Assembly: GCF_040869045.1 (NCBI RefSeq) | Contig: NC_090319.1 | Location: forward strand, 346,126,302-346,190,301 | DNA length: 64,000 nucleotides | Direction of reading: 5' to 3' | Source: Eurosta solidaginis | Lineage: Eukaryota; Arthropoda; Insecta; Diptera; Tephritidae | Part shown: positions 1 to 10,335 of the stretch, in pieces | Layout: each line of letters opens with the position of its first letter | Numbering within the stretch: position 1 is the first letter of the stretch | Notes under the pieces: generated by a model | Seen by the model: the letters and a program-made list of their open reading frames with translations, nothing else | Told to the model about the DNA's origin: nothing | Database searches by the model: none | Translations under genes and position numbers: made by a program

Positions 1-215
1 CAAGGTTCTAGCTATTAGGGGTTGCAGAGTTGCCAGGTATCGAGGCAGCAATTAAGCCAGGTCCTAGAAAATTTTTAGTATTTGCCATATGGACGGAGTT
101 ATTCTATAGTATATGAAAGTTCTGGCACCTGATTGGGGTTCTTACGTTTGTATCGACACATTTAGTCTATGTGAGGTCTTATTGACCGGCCAGTTCAACC
201 TAACCTATGGATCTA
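1..215 (+). pseudogene. 3' tail fragment of a LOA/R1-type LINE
   Basis: The stretch ends in a TCTATGTGAGGTCT motif followed by CCTAACCTA. The same ending closes the LINE copy at 4130-4490 and recurs at about 12277-12330, so I read it as the 3' end of the same non-LTR retrotransposon family. Frames are broken by stops. The fragment runs off the left edge. Clade assignment rests on the related copies with RNase H and RT pieces, not on this fragment alone. Confidence 0.5.
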
Positions 216-399
216 ACGAGTACTCTTTGTCGCTAGTTTCCATATGTCATTAATCTGATAAACCATTTCAGAGCTATTATGATTTGATAAAAAGTACTGA
301 CCCTGTATCGTGTATAAGGTAAAAAAATTATATAAAATTCATACGAAAAATAAATAAAATTTTGCATCTTTTTTTACTTAAACTCCACCTACCTATGTT

Positions 400-2609
400 T
401 TTATACTCAGTTGAGCAGAGCTCACAGATTATATTAACTTTGATTGGATAACGGTTGGTTGTACAGGTATAAAGGAATCGAGATAGATATAGACTTCCTT
501 ATATCAAAATCATCGGTATCGAAAAAAAATTCGATTGAGCCATGTCCGTCCGTCCGTCCGTCGATAACTTGAGTAAATTTTTAGGTATCTTGATGACATT
601 TGGTATGTAGGTTCCTGGGCACTCATCTCAGATCGCTATTTAAAATGAACGATATCGGACAATAACCACGCCCACTTTTTCGATATCGAAAATTTCGAAA
701 AAATCGAAAAAGTGCGATAATTCATTACCAAATACGGATTAAGAGATGAAACTTGGTAGGTGAGTTGAACTTATGACGCAGAATAGAAAACTAGTAAAAT
801 TTTGGACAATGGGCGTGGCACCGCCCACTTTTAAAAGAAGGTAATTTAGAAGTTTTGCAAGCTGTAATTTGGCAGTCGTTGAAGATATCATGATGAAATT
901 TGTCAGAAACGTTACTCTTATTACTATATGTCTGCTTAATAAAAATTAGAAAAATCGGAGTACGACCACGCCCACTTTTTAAAAATTTTTTGTTTTAAAT
1001 TCAAATTTTAAAAGAAAAGTTAATATCTTTACAGTATATAAGTAAATTATGTCAACATTCAACTCCAGTAATGATATGTTGCAACAAAATACAAAAATAA
1101 AAGAAAATTTCAAAATGGGTGTGGCTCCGCCCTTTGTCATTTAATTTGTCTAGGATGCTTTTAATGCCATAAGTCAAACAAAAATTTACCAATCCTTGTG
1201 AAATTTGGTAGGGACATAGATTCTATGACCATAACAGTTTTCTGGGAAAATGGGCGAAATCGGTTGAAGCCACGCCCAGTTTTTATACACAGTCGACCGT
1301 CTGTCCTTCCGCTCGGCCGTTAACACGATAACTTGAGCAAAAATCGATATATCTTTACTAAACTCAGTCTACGTACTTATCTGAACTCACTTTGTATTGG
1401 TGTAAAAAATGGCCGAAATCCGACTATGACCACGCCCACTTTTTCGATATCGAAATTACGAAAAATGAAAAAAATGCCATAATTATATACCAAATACGAA
1501 AAAAGGGATGAAACATGGTAATTGTATTGGTCTATTGACGCAAAATATAACTTTAGAAAAAAACTTGGTAAAATGGGTGTGACACCTACCATATTAAGTA
1601 GAAGAAAATGAAAAAGTTTTGCAGGGCGAAATAAAAAGCCCTTGAAATCTTGGAAGGAATACTGTTCGTGGTATTACATATATAAATAAATTAGCGGTAC
1701 CCGACAGGTGATGTTCTGGATCCCCCTGGTCCACATTTTGGTCGATATCTCGAAAACGCCTTCACATATACAACTAAGGGCCACTCACTTTTAAAACTCT
1801 CATTAATACCTTTAATTTGATACCCATATCGTACAAACAAATTCTAGAGTCACCCCTGGTCCACCTTTATGGCGATATCTTGAAAAGGCGTCCACCTATA
1901 GAACTAAGGCCCACGCCCTTTTAAAATACTCATTAACACCTTTCATTTGATACCCATATTGTACAAAGGCATTCTAGAGTCAACCCTGGTCCACTTTTAT
2001 AACGATATTCCGAAAAGGCGTCCATCTATAGAACTTAGGGCCACGCCCTTTTAAAATACTCATTAATACCTTTCATTTGATACCCATATCGTACAAACAA
2101 ATTCTAGAGTCACCCCTGGTCCACCTTTATGGCGATATCTCGAAAATGCGTCCACCTATAGAACTAAGGCCCACGCCCTTTTAAAATACTCATTAACACC
2201 TTTCATTTGATACCCATATTGTACAAAGGCATTCTAGAGTCAACCCTGGTCCACTTTTATAACGATATTCCGAAAAGGCGTCCATCTATAGAACTTAGGG
2301 CCACGCCCTTTTAAAATACTCATTAATACCTTTCATTTGATACCCATATCGTACAAACAAATTCTAGAGTCACCCCTGGTCCACCTTTATGGCGATATCT
2401 TGAAAAGGCGTCCATCTATAGACCTATGGCCCACTTCCTCTTAAAATACTCATTAACACCTTACATGTGTACCAATGTCATACAAACACATTCCAGGGTT
2501 ACCCTAGGTTCTTTTTACAACATGGTGATTTTCCCTTACTTTGTCTCCACAGCTCTCAACTGAGTATGTAATGTTCGGTTACACCCGAACTTAGCCTTCC
2601 TTACTTGTT
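400..2609 (-). repeat. Interspersed repeat family 1, copy A, with expanded internal modules
   Basis: Read on the minus strand it begins ACAAGTAAGGAAGGCTAAG, close to the window-wide terminus of this family, and ends near ACTGAGTATAAAAA. It is non-coding. It carries blocks recurring in all copies: a (ACGG)n tract just before the ACATGG motif, CGATATCGAAAAAGTGGGCG blocks, and ~130-bp modules with TTTGATACCCATAT and CTAGAGTCACCCCTGG. Other copies lie at 19943-21717, 30505-34303 and 58904-60576. No terminal inverted repeat or transposase is visible. Class unknown; a non-autonomous Helitron-like element is one possibility. Confidence 0.8.
1799..2450 (-). repeat. Higher-order tandem array inside family-1 copy A
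   Basis: Two variants of a ~130-bp module alternate A-B-A-B-A. The A marker GTACAAACAAATTCTAG recurs at 1831, 2091 and 2351, and the B marker GTACAAAGGCATTCTAG at 1961 and 2221, giving a 130-bp unit and a 260-bp higher-order period. The B units look identical by eye, which suggests recent unequal exchange. Other copies in the window carry only a few single modules. Confidence 0.8.
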
Positions 2610-3093
2610 GAATTTAAACTTGCATACAGTTTTCAAACAATGCAGACAAATGCGTGGAAGTTATTTCAGAAAATAGCCATGATAATATGCAAAAACAAAA
2701 AAATATGTACTTTAATTAAGAAACTAATGGAAAGCGACAAAAAAGGGAACGAAATAACTTAAACCAATGGCAGCGCACAAACAGTAACGCAAAGGCAATG
2801 GAAATGCCTTAAGCAATGGAACGAAACATTTCGCTCGAATTTGATTGGCTGAACAGCAACCATTTTTAAAATAAGCCATTTATGTGTTTACAAACGATGT
2901 CTGCGATTGCTAACGGGACACAAATCAAAAAGGTTGGGTTTGCTGCATACAAACAAATAAGCAAATCGTTTGTAGGCATAAGAGATTGTGTATGAGAATA
3001 CAATTACAACAACTTGTTTACTCATCAGCGCTTCATGACACGTCGGCTTATTGTGCGTTGATGTGTTGACTCTTTTGGTTTACAGTTAGATAA
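2610..3093. other. Upstream flank of tinman, no gene seen
   Basis: About 480 bp with no recognisable repeat between family-1 copy A and the putative tin core promoter. It includes ATTGGCTG at about 2843 (reverse CCAAT-type sequence). It is the only proximal upstream DNA not occupied by repeats, so 5' control elements would have to lie here or beyond the repeat. No specific factor site is claimed. Confidence 0.4.
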
Positions 3094-3140
3094 TTATAAG
3101 AAGAAACCAGTCAATTGGAACCAGTCGAGTGTTTGGTTCG
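3094..3140 (+). promoter_or_regulatory. Candidate tinman core promoter
   Basis: A TATA-like TTATAAG at 3094-3100 sits about 28 bp upstream of CCAGTCG at 3121-3127, which resembles the Drosophila initiator TCAKTY. The spacing is typical for TATA-initiator pairs and would give a leader of about 340 nt. No convincing DPE at +28. This is inferred from motif spacing only. Confidence 0.35.
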
Positions 3141-3422
3141 AACTTTGTTTATTCGGTGTTTGCAAATTCGGTGACGGTTAATAATAGGAATTGTACTTGT
3201 TACAACAACAAAAATTGCAAAAAAAAAAATTAACAATACATACTTATATACCTATAAAGAAATAAATATCAAAAGTTGTTTAATAACTAGTGAAAACGAG
3301 TGGGAAATTATTATAATAAACAAAAGCAAAGGTTCTTATTGAATTTCCGCCAACAAGTGTGTGAAACGGCTTGACAAGTGGACAGTGTATTTTAGCGTGA
3401 AAAGTGCCTACGTGAATATCGA

Positions 3423-3532
3423 ATGTAAAGTGTCGCAGCCGTCGCCAAATGAAAACAAAATGCTACAACACCAACAACAGTCACAGGTGCCACAAGGTTA
3501 TTACGATTACAGTCAATCTTCGGATTCGCTAA
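3423..3532 (+). promoter_or_regulatory. uORFs in the tinman leader
   Basis: ATGTAA at 3423-3428 is a minimal start-stop uORF 32 nt upstream of the main start. A second ATG at 3449 opens a 28-codon frame (stop at 3530-3532) that is +1 to the tin frame and overlaps its start at 3460. Both are upstream of the start chosen for tin. They would matter only if the transcript begins upstream, as the promoter candidate implies. Confidence 0.5.
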
Positions 3533-3614
3533 ATACGACGCCATTTTCGGTGAAAGATATTTTAAATTTAGTTAACCAGAATGAAGCATATGAAGTTTTT
3601 GGAACGCTTGAAAG
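3460..3614 (+). CDS. tin: tinman exon 1 (TN / eh1-like motif)
   Basis: First coding exon of the NK homeobox transcription factor Tinman, a nuclear activator/repressor that specifies dorsal mesoderm, cardiac and visceral muscle fates. ATG 3460 is preceded by ACAAA, a good fly context, and the protein opens MLQHQQQ, as I recall for Drosophila Tinman. The frame extends upstream without another ATG, so this is the first possible start in frame. Residues 27-37 are TPFSVKDILNL, the TN domain, which resembles the Groucho-binding eh1 motif. The exon ends AAG|GTTAGT at 3614 after two bases of codon 52; the open frame past it soon stops. Phase matches exon 2 exactly. Confidence 0.92.
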
Positions 3615-3689
3615 GTTAGTTCGATAAACGCTTAAGTTTGAAATTTTTAAAACAAAGAAAATTTAACAGAAAATTAGTTCCCCGTTTCT

Positions 3690-4490
3690 AGTAGTAAAAT
3701 ATCGAAGATCGAAGTTCATGTGGAGGTGTTATAACCTTAGACTAACAAAGTTACAACTATCATTAAAATGAGAGGATTGCAGACTTATGACCCGGGGTGG
3801 GCGTAAGCTTAGCACGTGCTAAGCGACCATATATGTATACGATAAGCGAGAGCACAACGGCCACTTCGTCAAAATGAACGACAGCGCTTTTAGTTTGATT
3901 TCGATGGTCCAACAGTAAGGAAGTGACGCACGCGCGCTTAAAACAGAGTACCAAAGAATGCGTGTGACACGTGCCCACCGTTCAAGCATTGAAATCAAAC
4001 TAAATAAATAATTCACTTTGCTTTCGCGCTCGCTACACATTCGTGTTTACTAACACATTCTCAATTTGGTAACTGTGTAAATGTAGTGGTGCCCACCGCT
4101 GCTTATGACGAATATTCTGACTGGACATTGCCTTCTGGCGTCACATGCCCTTAAATTAGGCTTGGTCAGTGGGGCAGGTTTAGGGAGTGCGGGTTGGAGG
4201 GGGAAACGATCGCGGACTTTTGGTGCTCGTGCCCTGCGCTTGGCAGGCTAAATCTGCAGCTAGTTGGAGTGATACAGCTGTCCGATGTAGAAGCAGCAAG
4301 TGGCATAGGTCCTACAAAGCTTCTAGACCTTCTAAGGGGACGGGGGATATTTTATAACATAGGTCCTGGTTTTTAATAGTCTTTTTCATTTTGCACGTTA
4401 AACAAACTTCTGGTCACAGTACGAACTCATTCAGTCTATGTGAGGTCCTCACGATCTGGACAGTTCTACCTAACCTAACCTAGAAGTAAG
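3690..4490 (+). pseudogene. LOA/R1-type LINE 3' region split by a hAT MITE
   Basis: The part at 3725-3760 (TTAGACTAACAAAGTTA) and the part from 4112 belong together; the same pair occurs near 9665 and 9795. Frame 4194-4376 reads DFWCSCPALGRLNLQLVGVIQLSD then a C-terminus ending in GPGF, the cysteine-rich tail that follows RNase H in LOA/R1-like LINEs. It ends with the family 3' terminus near CCTAACCTAACC. Degenerate and 5' truncated. Clade is a best guess from the tail motif. Confidence 0.65.
3792..4101. mobile_element. Non-autonomous hAT element, 310 bp
   Basis: It is bounded by an 8-bp target-site duplication CTTATGAC (3784-3791 and 4102-4109). The left end starts CCGGGGTGGGCG and the right end, reverse complemented, CAGCGGTGGGCA, an imperfect inverted repeat of hAT style (CAGNGGTGGGC). 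It interrupts a LINE tail. The frames inside are chance. Good support from the TSD plus termini. Confidence 0.75.
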
Positions 4491-4820
4491 CCTTCGAAGT
4501 GCGTTGTTTTACCCGTGCTTGCTAACATATTTTATTTATTTATTATATTCGAAAAAATAAACATGTAGGCGTGGTCTGCCTTCTTTTCCTGTTTAGTAGG
4601 TAACAAAAGCAGATCTTCGAAATTAAAAGTTGGTGGATCTGGTAATGTGAAATTTGGTGCGACGAGTGCAAATCCACCTACCTGGTCCCGGTTCACCTTG
4701 AACATTAAAACATACCCGCCTACATGCTGACTTTGTTATTATCAAACCCAATTAATAAAAAGGAAATGGCTATTCGTTCGGAAATTTTCTTTATCGTCCA
4801 ATATGACATTCAATAAAAAC

Positions 4821-5240
4821 CCCCCAGCGGGTTAGGTGATCAGAATATACCCGCAGTAGGTATGCCTGTCGTAAGAGGCGACTAAAATACCAGATTGAAG
4901 GGGCTGTGTAGCGCAACCCTGCAGGTTGCCAGCGCAATATATAGCTTCTCCAAACCCAATTGTCAACCTCACCTATCCGCGGCGAATCCTGTTTCACTAA
5001 CAGACGAGGCTCTGGCGACCCCAAGCTCCTCATGGAACTTGGGGGTGGGGAGGGAGGGAATGGCATGAAGGTTTAATGTGGCCACATAAATCGTTCCCGA
5101 GATGGTCGGGCTAGCACCTTAATGGTGCTATGGTACCGGAGCGTACCGGATCTGTATCCGAAAAAGGACCACCCACATCGATAACACTCCCCAAAGCCTT
5201 CGGGGAGCAACCTTATCGCTACAAACAACAGCAACAACAA
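4821..5240 (+). mobile_element. SINE-like retroposon family 3, complete copy with TSD
   Basis: A 420-bp retroposon ending in a (CAA)n tract and flanked by a target-site duplication of about 14 bp, CATTCAATAAAAA(A)C, at 4807-4820 and 5241-5254. That shows retrotransposition of exactly this unit. The head has TACCCGCAGTAGGTATGCC and AAGAGGCGACTAAAAT; no clear Pol III boxes, so it may be a SINE or a LINE-derived short element. Further copies: 16143-16905 (minus) and 18820-19110 (partial). Confidence 0.75.
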
Positions 5241-5590
5241 CATTCAATAAAAAACAAATTTTGGAAGTTTGTGTATTGAATTTTCCGGACGAATAGGAAC
5301 AGCCAAATACAAAAATATTCATATTAAAACGGGTCCAATTACGAAGTTCGAAAACAAATATCTATGTTTCAGTGACTTTTTTCCAAAAACGAGTGAACTA
5401 TTTGTAGCTTATGCATCAATATCTTCAAACAACCTCGTTTGGTCCAATACCCAGGAGAGTTTGTTTAAAGATACCACTATCTGACACTTTTTCTTCATAA
5501 ATATCTGCACCATAACATTTAATCTTAGAACTGGCCAGAGGAACATTCATGTTGAGATAGCGTGTTTTCGGAAACAATTTAAAGGCACTG
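5241..5590. other. No feature recognised
   Basis: Unique-looking AT-rich DNA with one short open frame (5269-5484) that lacks similarity I recognise and any splice context I trust. Treated as non-coding. Confidence 0.4.
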
Positions 5591-6505
5591 CGTTCATAGA
5601 AGAGCGATTATAAAGCCTATCCTATACTATGCAGTACTTGTTTGGTGGACAACCTCAAAACAAGAACCTACCTCAAGAAATTAGAGGGGATTTGCAGGTT
5701 ATCAATGCTTAGAATTACGGGAGACCTGAAAACAATCTCGAGGACTGCACTGTATGCCATTCTACACATTCCACCTGTAGACCTGGTAACAAAGATCTGA
5801 AAAGAGGCTCAGTGCTTCGGGCGGCTTGAGCGCAGACCACACGGCCAACATAGTATAGCGTGATCAATTACAGACGAAGAGACTACCTAATTCCGTATCT
5901 GCGCTTCAAGGGGCCCTTAGAGCCACAATAGAGGTGAATGGTTGGCGCAAAGGTGCCCAAATGGTGGACGAGGCGATACACATGTACATCGATGGTTTCA
6001 AAGTAGTGCAAGGAGTAGAGTCTGCGTTATACTGTGCAGATCCAAAAATAAACAGATCCTACAAGATTCCAGATCACTGCATCGTTTTCCGGTGGAAGTA
6101 GAAGGCGCAACCAAAGCAGTAGAAAGACTGGATGAAAATAGCTTAAACTGCAGCCGCGCCAACTTTTATATTGGCAGCCAAGCAGCAATTAAGACAACAA
6201 CTTCGCGAAAAAATCGAGATAGGGACAAGCATACATCTATAAATGGTCCCAGGGCATAAGGCAATGGAGGGTGGAGCCGTGTGTAGAGGTCCACGAAAGT
6301 GGGGAAAGCTTCTGACCGCCATTCACCTGGGAATGGCCAGAGCGATTCTTTTGCATGCGGTTCAAGCAGCTCACTACGGCCGGTCGCTTGCGGCCAAGTA
6401 TCCTCTGGGTAGCCGCTCGCTATATAAGCGTGCAAGTAATATTTTCACCCCCGCTGAGCGGGTTGTGTGCTGGGCTGGGGACCCGCCACGTAAAACCATA
6501 CTCCA

Positions 6506-7664
6506 ATGAAATATAACAACAAGCCTCGGATTAATACACTCTCTTATGATGACGACCATGGCAAACGTTTGAAGGACAATGAATTGAGGGCATGCACCTG
6601 GAACGTCTGCTCCCTGAATGGGATTGGTGCAGATGCCCGGCTGGTTGATGTCCTCGTCAAAGTAAAATCTGACATCACCGCCATCCAAGAAATGCGTTGG
6701 ACGAAGCAAGGAAGAAAGAAGATCAAAAATTGTGACATCTATTGGAGTGCCCATATTCGTGGTGGGAGAGAGACTTTGTCGCCAAGTGCTGGCGTTCACG
6801 CCTGTGGACGAGCGTCTGGCCGCTATCCGAATAAAAGCAAAACTTTTTAATATATCATTCATCTGCGCCCGTGCGCGGACAGACGAAAAAGACGGTGAGG
6901 TGAAATACACTTTTTATGAACAATTAGAACGCACATACGAGCGCTGCACCCGTCATGATATAAAAGTCGTGCTTGGCGACTTTAACGCCAGGGTGGGCAA
7001 AGAAGGTGTTTTTGGCCCTACAGTCGGAAAGTTCAGCCTACACAATGAAACTTCTCCTAACGGACTGAGGCTGATTGACTTTGCCGATGCTCGAAACATG
7101 GTCATATCCAGAACGAGGTTCATGTATAAAAAGATACATCAAGCTACATGGCTGTCTCCTGATCGAAATACTCGCAATCAGATCGATCACGTTATGATAG
7201 ACGAACGGCATGCCTCCAGTGTGCGCACGATCCGAGGACCTAACATCGACTCGGACCATTATCTCGTTGCAGCCAAAAAACGCACCCGCTTCAACGCGGC
7301 TAAAACAAAGGAACAAAAAACACAAGGAAAGCTTAAATCACAAAAGACTGCCAATGATTTCGCAACTCGACTCTCACACCTGCTCTCTGAGAGCACAACT
7401 CATCCTGAAGGAATACAGGAGCAGTGGGAGCATATCTCCAAAGCACTTGGTACTGCCGCCGAGGAAAAAAATGGTTACTGGCGGCCACGAAAAAACAACT
7501 GGTACGACGAAGAATGCCGCGTTGCAACCGAAAGAAAAGACACTGCCTACAGGGCTACGTTAAAAGCGAGCGCAACAAGAAGAGTGTGTGAGCACTACAG
7601 CAGAGTTGAAAATGGAAGCGAGACGCCTTTTCAGGAAGAAAAAAGCAGAAGCAGAAAGGCGTGA
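6506..7664 (+). pseudogene. RTE endonuclease region, frameshifted
   Basis: The endonuclease starts in one frame (6506-6850) and continues in another (6732-7664), so a shift lies near 6760. Recognisable: CTWNVCSLNGIGADARLVDVL, ITAIQEMRW, VVLGDFNARVG, NQIDHVMI and the SDHYLV catalytic block. It cleaves target DNA for target-primed reverse transcription in active relatives. The frame shifts again near 7600. Non-functional as it stands. Confidence 0.85.
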
Positions 7665-9420
7665 GGGCGAGGAGCTTGAGCTGCTAGCCACCAGGAATAA
7701 CGCCCGAAAATTCTACCAAAAAATACGGCGACAGAGGGAAGGTTTTAAGACCGGGGCAAACTCCTGTAGGAATGAAAACGGCGACCTTGTAACTGATGTC
7801 CAGAGAGTGCTTAGATTATGGAGGTAATACTTCTCTGCTTTCCTAAATGGAGGCAGCAATTCACAGCGCAGAGATGAAGAACCCGATCCCGCAATCGATG
7901 ATGATGGAATATATGTCCCCCCGCCCGATTATGACGTAGTTAGAATAGCAATAATCAGATTGAAAAACAACAAGGCCGTGGGCGCTGATGGATTGCCTGC
8001 GGAGCTATTCGAGTATGGCGGCGAGGAGTTGGTAAGGCGCATGCAGCAGCTTCTTAGCAAAATATGGGCGGACGAGTGCATGCCCGACGGTTGAAATCTA
8101 AGTGTTCTTTGCCCAGTCCACAAGAAGGGGGATACTGCAAAATGCACCAACTATCGTGGAATCATCCTTCTTAATATCGCATATAAGGTCCTTTCAAGTG
8201 TATTGTGCGAAAGATTGAAGCCCACCGTGAACCGGCTGATTGGACCTTATCAGTGCGGCTTCAGACCTGGTATATCTACCATCGACCAGATTGTCACAAT
8301 GCGCCAAATCTTGGAAAAAACCCGTGAGAAGAGAATCGACACACATCACCTCTTCGTCGACTTTAAAGCCGCCTTCGACAGCACGAAAAGGAGCTGCCTA
8401 TATGCCGCTATGTCTGAATTTGGTTTCCCCGCAAAACTTATACGGCTGTGCAAAATGACGTTGAGCAACACCATCCGCTCAGTCAGAATTGGGAAGGACC
8501 TCTCCGAGCCGTTCGAAACTAAACGAGGTTTCAGACAGGGTGACCCCCTATCGTGCGATTTCTTTAATTTGATGCTGGAGAAAATTATACTAGCTGCAGA
8601 ACTTAACCGCACTGGAACAATATACTATAAAAGCGTGCAATTACTGGCATATGCTGATGACATTGACATCATCGGCCTAAACACCCGCGCTGTTAGTTCT
8701 GCTTACTCCAAACTGGAAAAAGAAGCGATAAAGATGGGTTTGATGGTGAATGAGGACAAAACGAAGTACCTGCTGTCATCGAGCAAAGAGTCAGCGCATA
8801 CGAGTCATGGCAATCACGCTACTGTTGGCAGCCATAATTTCGAAATAGTAAAAGACTTCGTTTATTTGGGAACCAGCATCAACACTAGCAACAACATCAG
8901 CACTGAAATCCAGAGAAGAATAAATCTTGCCAATAAATGCTACTTTTGACTAGGTAGGCAATTGAAAAGTAAAGTCCTCTCTCGGCGAACGAAAATCATA
9001 CTCTACAAGTCACTTATCGTACCCGTCCTGCTATATGGGGCAGAAGCATGGGCCATGACAACAGCAGATGAAGCGGCTTTGGGAGTGTTCAAGAGAAAAG
9101 TTCTTATGGACCTCTGCGCGTTGGCGATGGCGAGTACCGAACAGGATTTAATGATGAGCTGTACGAGCTATAAGCAGACATCAACATAGTCCAGCGAATT
9201 AAAACGCAGCGGCTGCGCTGGCTTGGCTATGTTATTCGAATGAAAGATGATGCTCCGGCCAAGAAAGTGTTGCTAACGGAACCCGCCTATGGAAGCAGAG
9301 ATAGAGGGCGGTCCCCACTCCGTTGGAAGGACCAGGTGGAAAACGATTTAAACTCCCTTGGTGTGACCAATTGGCGCCGGTTGGCGGAGCGACTGGCGCG
9401 CCTTGTTGGACGGCCATAAC
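7588..9420 (+). pseudogene. RTE reverse transcriptase region, multiple stops
   Basis: One frame runs from 7588 with stops at 7826-7828, near 8092 and at 8947-8949. The cleanest block is 8203-8949: VNRLIGPYQCGFRPGISTIDQ, HHLFVDFKAAFDS, GFRQGDPLSCDFFNLMLE, LLAYADDIDIIG (catalytic YADD) and MGLMVNEDKTKYLL. Beyond it come ILYKSLIVPVLLYGAEAW and, after a shift near 9100, the LRWLG(H/Y)V..RMKDDAPAKK and LNSLGVTNWRR tail ending near 9418. An inactive copy retaining the whole domain order. Confidence 0.87.
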
Positions 9421-9681
9421 CCTTTAGACGGTTAAGCGCCAATTAAGTAAGTAAGTAAGCATAAGGCAATAGATGGGAATGAAAAGGTGGATGAAATAGC
9501 TAAAAATGGCGCATCCCTCGCAGCTTGCTTCGTAGACGTCGCATTTAGATTTGGTGAGATTAAGAGATGGTGCAAGTTGCATATGATTGATTTAGCGGGA
9601 AAGGCATAGACCGAAGCGTGGTGCTGTAAAGTGTCGAAGATAGTGTGTAAGTCTTACAACGTTAGACTAACAAAGTTAAAA

Positions 9682-9790
9682 ATAAATAAACGTAAGGCGC
9701 AATAACCTCCGAAGAGATTTTAGGCCGCGCTTCTGTACCAATTTGCGTCGTGCGCTTTTTAATTTTTCCTTTAAATTGAAGGGACCGGAC
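9682..9790 (-). mobile_element. tRNA-derived SINE, 3' fragment
   Basis: On the minus strand it matches the 3' third of the SINE (GAGGTTATTGCGCCTTACG end and AGAAGC-GGCC block). The tRNA-like head is missing. It lies inside the LOA/R1-type LINE just after RNase H. Confidence 0.65.
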
Positions 9791-10029
9791 CTGACTAGAC
9801 ACTGCCTTCTAGTGTCACATGCCTTTAAATTAGGCTTGGTCAGTGATAGCAGATGAACTGCTATGTTTTGTGCTCGTGTCCTGCGCTAGAGGATATGTAA
9901 ATGAACGTTCAAATCTCCCGACAAAATGGCCTTATCTTACAATTGACAACGAACAGAATCAACCAGAGAAAGACCAGGATCCAGGTCCTGACGAAAATTC
10001 GCACTAATTACAAATAATTAATCGTGCGT

Positions 10030-10190
10030 GCTTTAGAGAATAATTGAAGAGACACGCACTTTTTAGCACTAATTTTTTGCGCAACAACTTCATAAGTGCA
10101 GATGAAGCTTGATTCAACATCTTGATGCGATGGATAAAAATGGACAGAAATTTCGGTTGAATTTACCAGTCTTTTTCTTTCAGTGTAGAG
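10030..10190. mobile_element. End fragment of the CACTGAAAGAAA TIR element
   Basis: The right edge reads CTTTTTCTTTCAGTGTAG, the complement of a CACTGAAAGAAA terminus. TTCAACATCTTGATGCGATGG and AGAAATTTCGGTTGAATT match 42770-42858. It looks like one end of the same family as the large element at 39820-42858, with an internal deletion. Confidence 0.5.
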
Positions 10191-10335
10191 GAGGATCCTT
10201 TCTGTTCACACTGTCCCACCGAATTGGAAAACGCTGAAGACATAATGTTTCATTGCCATCGTTTTCACGACGAAAGACTCTCTGTACATCACTGCTATAC
10301 GTTTTTAGAGAGGAACCTTCCATTAGGAATTTAGT
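10190..10335 (+). pseudogene. LINE C-terminal cysteine/histidine fragment (R1-like)
   Basis: One frame reads PFCSHCPTELENAEDIMFHCHRFHDER, the CCHC-like tail after RT in R1-type LINEs (ENAEH-x-x-F-x-C-P-R-F pattern). Flanks are not recognisable. A short relic only. Confidence 0.5.

Larger units (their letters stand above)
6266..9458 (+). mobile_element. Near full-length RTE-clade LINE
   Basis: A 3193-bp non-LTR retrotransposon flanked by the 12-bp duplication GCATAAGGCAAT (6254-6265 and 9459-9470), inserted into a LOA/R1-type LINE. It encodes an APE-type endonuclease (from 6506, LRACTWNVCSLNG; later VVLGDFNARVG and SDHYLV) and a reverse transcriptase (CGFRPG, FKAAFDS, LLAYADDIDIIG). It ends in (TAAG)n after GGTTAAGCGCC, the short tandem tail usual for RTE. 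Length and domain order fit a complete RTE; the 5' end looks intact because the TSD abuts it. Confidence 0.88.
5590..9900 (+). pseudogene. LOA/R1-type LINE, RT C-terminus and RNase H, split by RTE
   Basis: Left part 5590-6265: decayed RT thumb (ILYYAVLVWW) then RNase H, seen as HMYIDGFKVVQGVESALYCADPKINRSYKIPDHC in mixed frames. Right part from 9471: KVDEIAKNGASLAACF, the end of RNase H, then the tail ending CARVLR near 9890. The RTE at 6266-9458 and a SINE fragment at 9682-9790 interrupt it. Several stops and shifts; inactive. Confidence 0.7.

Noticed and set aside
1799..2450. CRISPR-like array
   Set aside because: Units are contiguous 130-bp modules without unique spacers, in a eukaryotic transposon.
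3361..3459. N-terminal extension of tin exon 1 to the GTG at 3361
   Set aside because: No ATG in that extension in frame; 3460 has a good context and the expected Tinman N-terminus.
6166..6910. Minus-strand frames of 89 and 178 codons
   Set aside because: They run antisense through the RTE 5' region and endonuclease and have no domain of their own.
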